Shown here piece after piece: positions 60,018 to 64,000 of a stretch of 64,000 nt of DNA. The translations under genes were made by a program, and so were the position numbers. Numbering within the stretch: position 1 is the first letter of the stretch; each line of letters opens with the position of its first letter. The notes under the pieces are model-generated. The model was not told where the DNA came from and did not search any database. It worked only from the letters and a program-made list of their open reading frames with translations. The DNA lies in the NCBI RefSeq assembly GCF_026210795.1, contig NC_089453.1:2730501-2794500 (forward strand), in the 5' to 3' direction. This DNA comes from Rhizophagus irregularis (Eukaryota > Glomeromycota > Glomeromycetes > Glomerales > Glomeraceae).

Positions 60018-61329
60018 TTATAATGAATTAGGTTAGTTAAACAGTGATAAATAATTATTTACCACTATATAGTAGTGAATAGCTGAACTCTAAAATTTTT
60101 CGCTTATGCCATATTTTTTACTCCACTTTATTATGTCAATTATGAACAATCATGTATTATCATTGTTATGCTTTATAATAAGAATTTCGGTCTATGAAAA
60201 TATGATCCTACGTAATTTAATAGTATTTTAGCTATAATAAATATTTTTTTTATTTCAAATTTATATATTACACATTCTCTTATATTTAATTATTGTTTGA
60301 TTTTTGATTTAATATATTATACTATAGAGGAACTTTTAATTAAAAATACCTAAAATAATATCGGACTTTTTAGTCCTTTTATTACTTTGATCCTCCCAAT
60401 TTCACAATCCTTAATTGGTACGTAGTTAGTATTCATTATTTGCTTATGTTTATAGAAGTTTGTTTTTTCTACTTTTCTTTCTGAGTAATGATGCATCAAA
60501 ATTCTTAATATACTAACTCCTTTTTTGTGTAAAGTACTAAGTATCAAATTAAGGATACCAATTTAACGAAATGAAATATCAATTTGAAATATTTTATTTA
60601 TAAACATTTTTATTTTGAAATGTCTCGGTTATTTTATTACGAATTTCATAATAGTTAAACACGTGATTAAGAATTTATTTCTTTTATTTTATTTCGCTAA
60701 TTTCGTTATTCCTTTCTTTTTTTATTCCTCTCTATATGATAAATATTTTTGGTGTTGTTAACGGGCCAGTTTAGTCCGACTTGAGGCCAGTAGAACGGAA
60801 CGATGGGACTACCAAACCGTTGGAGTTGATATGCTGATTGTTTATACTTTATAGTATATTTAGATATTACGTCTGTTAATTTATTTGTTATTATATGCAA
60901 TACTATTATTTCAATATATATATATATATATTTTTTAACAAAAAAACCCGACTTCAAATTAGTCGTTTAACGGAATTAAAAAAAAAAGTTTTAAGAAAGT
61001 TTCACCTGTTTTTGATTCGATATTAATACATATTTATTTAAATAGTTATTAAAATATTGTAATTCGGTCATTAGGAATAATATCGTGCGTACAATATTTC
61101 ACGCTCATAGGAGTATTTTTTTTTTTTTCAACCATACCTTTTTTTCTTTTTAATTTTTTTAATTCCACTTTTCATTTTTCTTCGTAATTAATCATTTAAA
61201 TAATTCAGTTCTTCTCATATCTCATGCTTGACTTCGCGGCTCTGATGGTTCTAAAGTGGTTTTGTCAACACTAGGGAGTGTGTTTATATTATATTTTATG
61301 TTTAATCTATATTGACCTATATACAGTAC

Positions 61330-61521
61330 TAGAGGTGCAAACTTTACCGTCATAACTGCCGTAACAAAGTTACGTCAATAACGTCACTGCAGATGTTCGC
61401 ATAGAAATTTTATAATAATTTATATAATATCGAGCTACGTGACGCAGTCTACGTCACGAGTTACAACCTTTCACTGACTTCATGAGTGAAGTAGCTAAAA
61501 AAGGAAAAAGTCTGCACCCCT
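61330..61521. mobile_element. hAT-like MITE at the outer edge of the right arm
   Basis: A 192-bp element with ends TAGAGGTGCAAACTTT and, reversed, TAGGGGTGCAGACTTT. The interior has CTACGTGACGCAG/CTACGTCACG inverted words. No exact 8-bp duplication, so superfamily is by end sequence only. It is absent at the matching edge of the left arm. Confidence 0.68.
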
Positions 61522-61539
61522 ATATATTTATTGTAGATA

Positions 61540-61760
61540 ATCAAATTTTCTAATGCGTCAAGGCGTGATAAAGGTGAGAAGATTCATGGCCAAGTAATAA
61601 TTCTCGTTTGCTAACTTTGGAAACTTCTAATCAAATACTTTACTGTCATTACATTATGTAAGAGGAAATACACTTCCGGTTTGCAATTAATGAACATTTA
61701 TATGATTTGATGTACGATAAGCTTAATCGAAATTGTTCAACGCCAAATTTATCAATTAAC
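61540..61760. repeat. Direct copy of 43690-43950
   Basis: Same orientation as the original, including TTCTCGTTTGCTAACTTTGG and GATGTACGATAAGCTTAATC. A short block is replaced near 61562-61590, and a stop codon interrupts the small frame seen in the other copy. Confidence 0.75.
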
Positions 61761-61784
61761 AACTGAAGCTCGCTTGTAAATTGT

Positions 61785-62793
61785 AATTCATATGGAAATA
61801 TTCCAACGATTTTAAATTTTTTAAATTTATAGGTTCCAAGATCTTTGTTATTAGATTATTAATTTCAAGAAATCTGGATTGTTATCAAAATGTTTTTATT
61901 TTTTTTGATATGATATTTATTCACCAAATAAGTTTGTTGAAAAGATGGTCTATTCTTGGCCAAAAGTTCATATATTAATTAATTTAATATCCATATGATG
62001 ATGTTTAACTGCAATTTCTTATTTTAATATTTCAAGTTAAAGGAAACTACAACGAATGAATTAAAATATTTAATAAATTTTTTGACATCAGGAGTTTTTG
62101 CCGCTTAATATTTGCCTTAATATTTAGTGGATTAAGCTCGTATCTTAATTTGCAAATGAATACGAAGTGATTTATCGATATTAACAACTCAAGTTATAGC
62201 GATAAATTGAAATTGATCGAACGATGATTTTTGCATGTGATTAAATAAAATATATTTTAATTCTTTTAATATTAAATAAGATAGTATATATTGCTGATTT
62301 TTTCAGAGTTTTGCGTATTTTGGAGATCACATTCATTCATTTATTTACGTGTCACAATTAAATGAATAGTTTACATATTAACAATATAAAAATGTTTGTT
62401 GACTTATGATGTGATCACATTAAGTCACAAAAATAAAAATAATAAAAATGAAAACAAATCATGTTTTAGTTATTTTCAGTCGCTTAAGTTTTTTATAAAC
62501 ATAAAAATTTCGTTCCGAAATAGTTGTAAGCAACCGACTCTAATATCTGCCACCCGTTACAGAGACAATTTGGATATTTCCGTCAAAATTCTGACATTCA
62601 GGTTCAAAGATACCATTTTGCATTAGATTTACGCTCTTTCAATAGAATATTCTTTTACGGGGGAAATTTTGTTTTATTGAATCGACGTAATTATAAATAG
62701 CTGCTTGAGACAGTGCTAAAATTAGTTTCTGACTTGGCATTTAACTTTAACTAAACGTAACTGTATGTGTTTATACAGTTAAATGAATGTGTA
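61785..62793. repeat. Inverted repeat copy B (partner 39632-40340)
   Basis: Reverse-complement match to 39632-40340 with an added block near 61895-62255. It directly follows the direct copy of 43690-43950, so two segments 3.4 kb apart in the Myb/SANT pair region are neighbours here, one of them flipped. The small frame 62396-62626 lies inside and is not supported. Confidence 0.8.
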
Positions 62794-62795
62794 AC

Positions 62796-63010
62796 TAGAG
62801 GTTGAAACCGGATTTAAAAAATAAATCCGGTTTAATTTTTACTTATAATATATCCGCTTTCCTTCGAATCCTTCGGATTATATCACGTTTTATTCGGTTT
62901 TCCTTCGGTTATCCAGATATGATAAATCCGGTTTCCTTCGTTCCATCCGGATTAATTATATACGGTATTCGGATTTAAATCCGAATATCGAATACCGGAT
63001 CTAACCTCTA
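62796..63010. mobile_element. hAT-like MITE with TAGAGGTT ends
   Basis: Ends TAGAGGTTGAAACCGGATTT and, reversed, TAGAGGTTAGATCCGGTATT. The interior is dense in ATCCGG and TCCTTCGG words. It directly abuts the end of inverted repeat copy B. Confidence 0.65.
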
Positions 63011-64000
63011 GCTTGAATTTTGTTAAAAAATAATTGTACATTTTCATTAAAAAAAAAAAATTTAAATTGCACATTTATCAAAATAAGAGATGTTTGGGAA
63101 CGATACAATATTGGAACCAGGTTTTGTTTCAAACCGGTTATTGGAACCGGTTCTATCTCCATCCCTAATCTAACCATATAAAGCAACACGTCTAAAAGTA
63201 TTCTTGACCATTAAGTATTGAACAAAAAATTTTTATGGCAATCAGTCATCAGTTAAGAATGCATTACTTACATATTCACTTTTACTTTACAGTTGCTTTT
63301 TTCTTTTTTCCATTTTTTTTTAAAAAAAAAATTCTCTGATATAAACAAATACTATAATCTGACAAGCAATCCTGTATGTATACTGAAAATAAAAGTTCTT
63401 TTATATTTATATTCAGTTACAAGTTAAGAAACACTAACACGTATACCGATATAGGACCGGAATCAACAGTGATAGGAACGATCGGTACTGTAAGACTTAA
63501 TTTGTACCACTATACAGTTAGTTGTACCGCTAACTCTTTAAGGCGCCTCAAGAGGTAGACGAACGTCCAAATCTAAAAAAAAAATGCAAAAAAATATAAA
63601 AAAAACTTTTTATAGGACTGATATATAAATTATAGGACTCTGGTCTTATAGGATCGACCGGTCGTTCCAGTCCTGGACTGCAGGATGAACCAGACCAGAC
63701 TATTAACATCCCTACCGTATAATTAATTTTACCGCATCATAAAACTTAAAAATACTATACTAAAAGACAATTATACTAAATCTTTTCATAATAATTCATT
63801 TGCTCAGTTAAATATAATATGTATTGACTTAAAATATTGCTTCAAGATAATCTTTTTGACCAACAGTAATGCCAATCTCTTGTTCCGTATTTTAACTTCA
63901 AGAAAATTTTTACTCAATTATTTGTTAACTAAAAGAGAGGAAACAATTTGACATAACACCTGATAAAATTGGCCATTAAATTCTTGTCGATAAAAGATAT
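63011..64000. other. Intergenic with two transposon-end scraps
   Basis: No gene is supported. Two right-hand ends of hAT-like type, ending CCATCCCTA near 63171 and ACATCCCTA near 63714, follow GGAACCGGTT-rich and GACCGGTCG-rich stretches. They look like ends of related but different elements; left ends are not evident. Confidence 0.4.

Larger units (their letters stand above)
56914..61330. repeat. Right arm of the large inverted duplication
   Basis: Reverse complement of 49210-53402 with scattered indels and an expanded gene exon. The inner end is CTGAAACATGAATATTTTCT and the outer end CCTATATACAGTAC, directly abutting a hAT-like MITE. Confidence 0.88.

Noticed and set aside
49210-61330. Telomere-telomere fusion as the explanation of the palindrome
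   Set aside because: The G-rich strands point outward and lie 1.3-1.4 kb inside the outer edges of the arms, opposite to the geometry of an end-to-end fusion.
62396-62626. Plus-strand ORF of 76 aa
   Set aside because: It lies inside the inverted repeat copy B and is not kept open in copy A, where indels change the frame.
1-64000. tRNA, rRNA or other structured RNA genes
   Set aside because: No cloverleaf with matching B-box and acceptor stem, and no rRNA landmarks were seen on reading both strands. A covariance-model scan could overturn this.

Overview
This window looks like nuclear DNA of a fungus. The best match is an arbuscular mycorrhizal fungus (Glomeromycotina, Rhizophagus-like). That is inferred from very high AT content, short 59-325 bp GT...AG introns, TTAGGG-type interstitial telomere repeats, and many decayed transposons (hAT, a DDE family with C2H2-like cysteines, LINE-type, LTR). 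Several of these I recall as abundant in Rhizophagus. No prokaryotic operon, rRNA, tRNA or CRISPR was seen.

The genes that look alive are few, small and related. Six encode proteins ending in a Myb/SANT-like (trihelix-type) DNA-binding domain: 153-831 (+, 5' end missing), 14202-15263 (+), 37332-38974 (-), 41936-42807 (+), 51042-52263 (-) and 58306-59548 (+). Most are split by introns, and I rebuilt the models by hand from splice sites and phase. Two further genes, 9889-10440 (-) and 12730-13821 (-), lack the Myb domain. They share an unrecognised paired FTC/VTC-type N-terminal domain with the 14202 gene. The set therefore looks like a locally expanded, lineage-specific family of putative transcriptional regulators.

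Layout. 0-1 kb: end of a Myb/SANT gene. 1.5-9 kb: MITEs and a dead hAT transposase. 9.9-15.3 kb: three genes of the FTC/VTC-domain family, two of them divergent across a 380-bp promoter. 17-19.4 kb: a long-TIR element split by a 5'-truncated LINE with a 13-bp target duplication. 19.4-22.6 kb: dead DDE-type transposase with a LINE endonuclease scrap inside. 23.7-28 kb: MITEs, AT-rich repeats, and a 1.87-kb hAT-type element carrying a minisatellite and a solo LTR. 28.9-32.4 kb: second dead DDE-type element. 32.4-37.3 kb: gene-poor, with one gag scrap. 37.3-42.8 kb: two divergent Myb/SANT paralogues with a shared upstream motif. 44.4-48.3 kb: large broken coding region. 49.2-61.3 kb: an inverted duplication of about 4 kb arms, each with one intact Myb/SANT gene and one telomere-like tract. 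61.3-64 kb: rearranged copies of sequence from 39.6-43.9 kb plus MITEs.

How the genes might work together is inference. All are candidate DNA-binding or accessory nuclear proteins. Upstream regions of paralogues share TAATCCAA/TTGGATTA-type motifs, so a self- or cross-regulating small regulon is plausible but untested.
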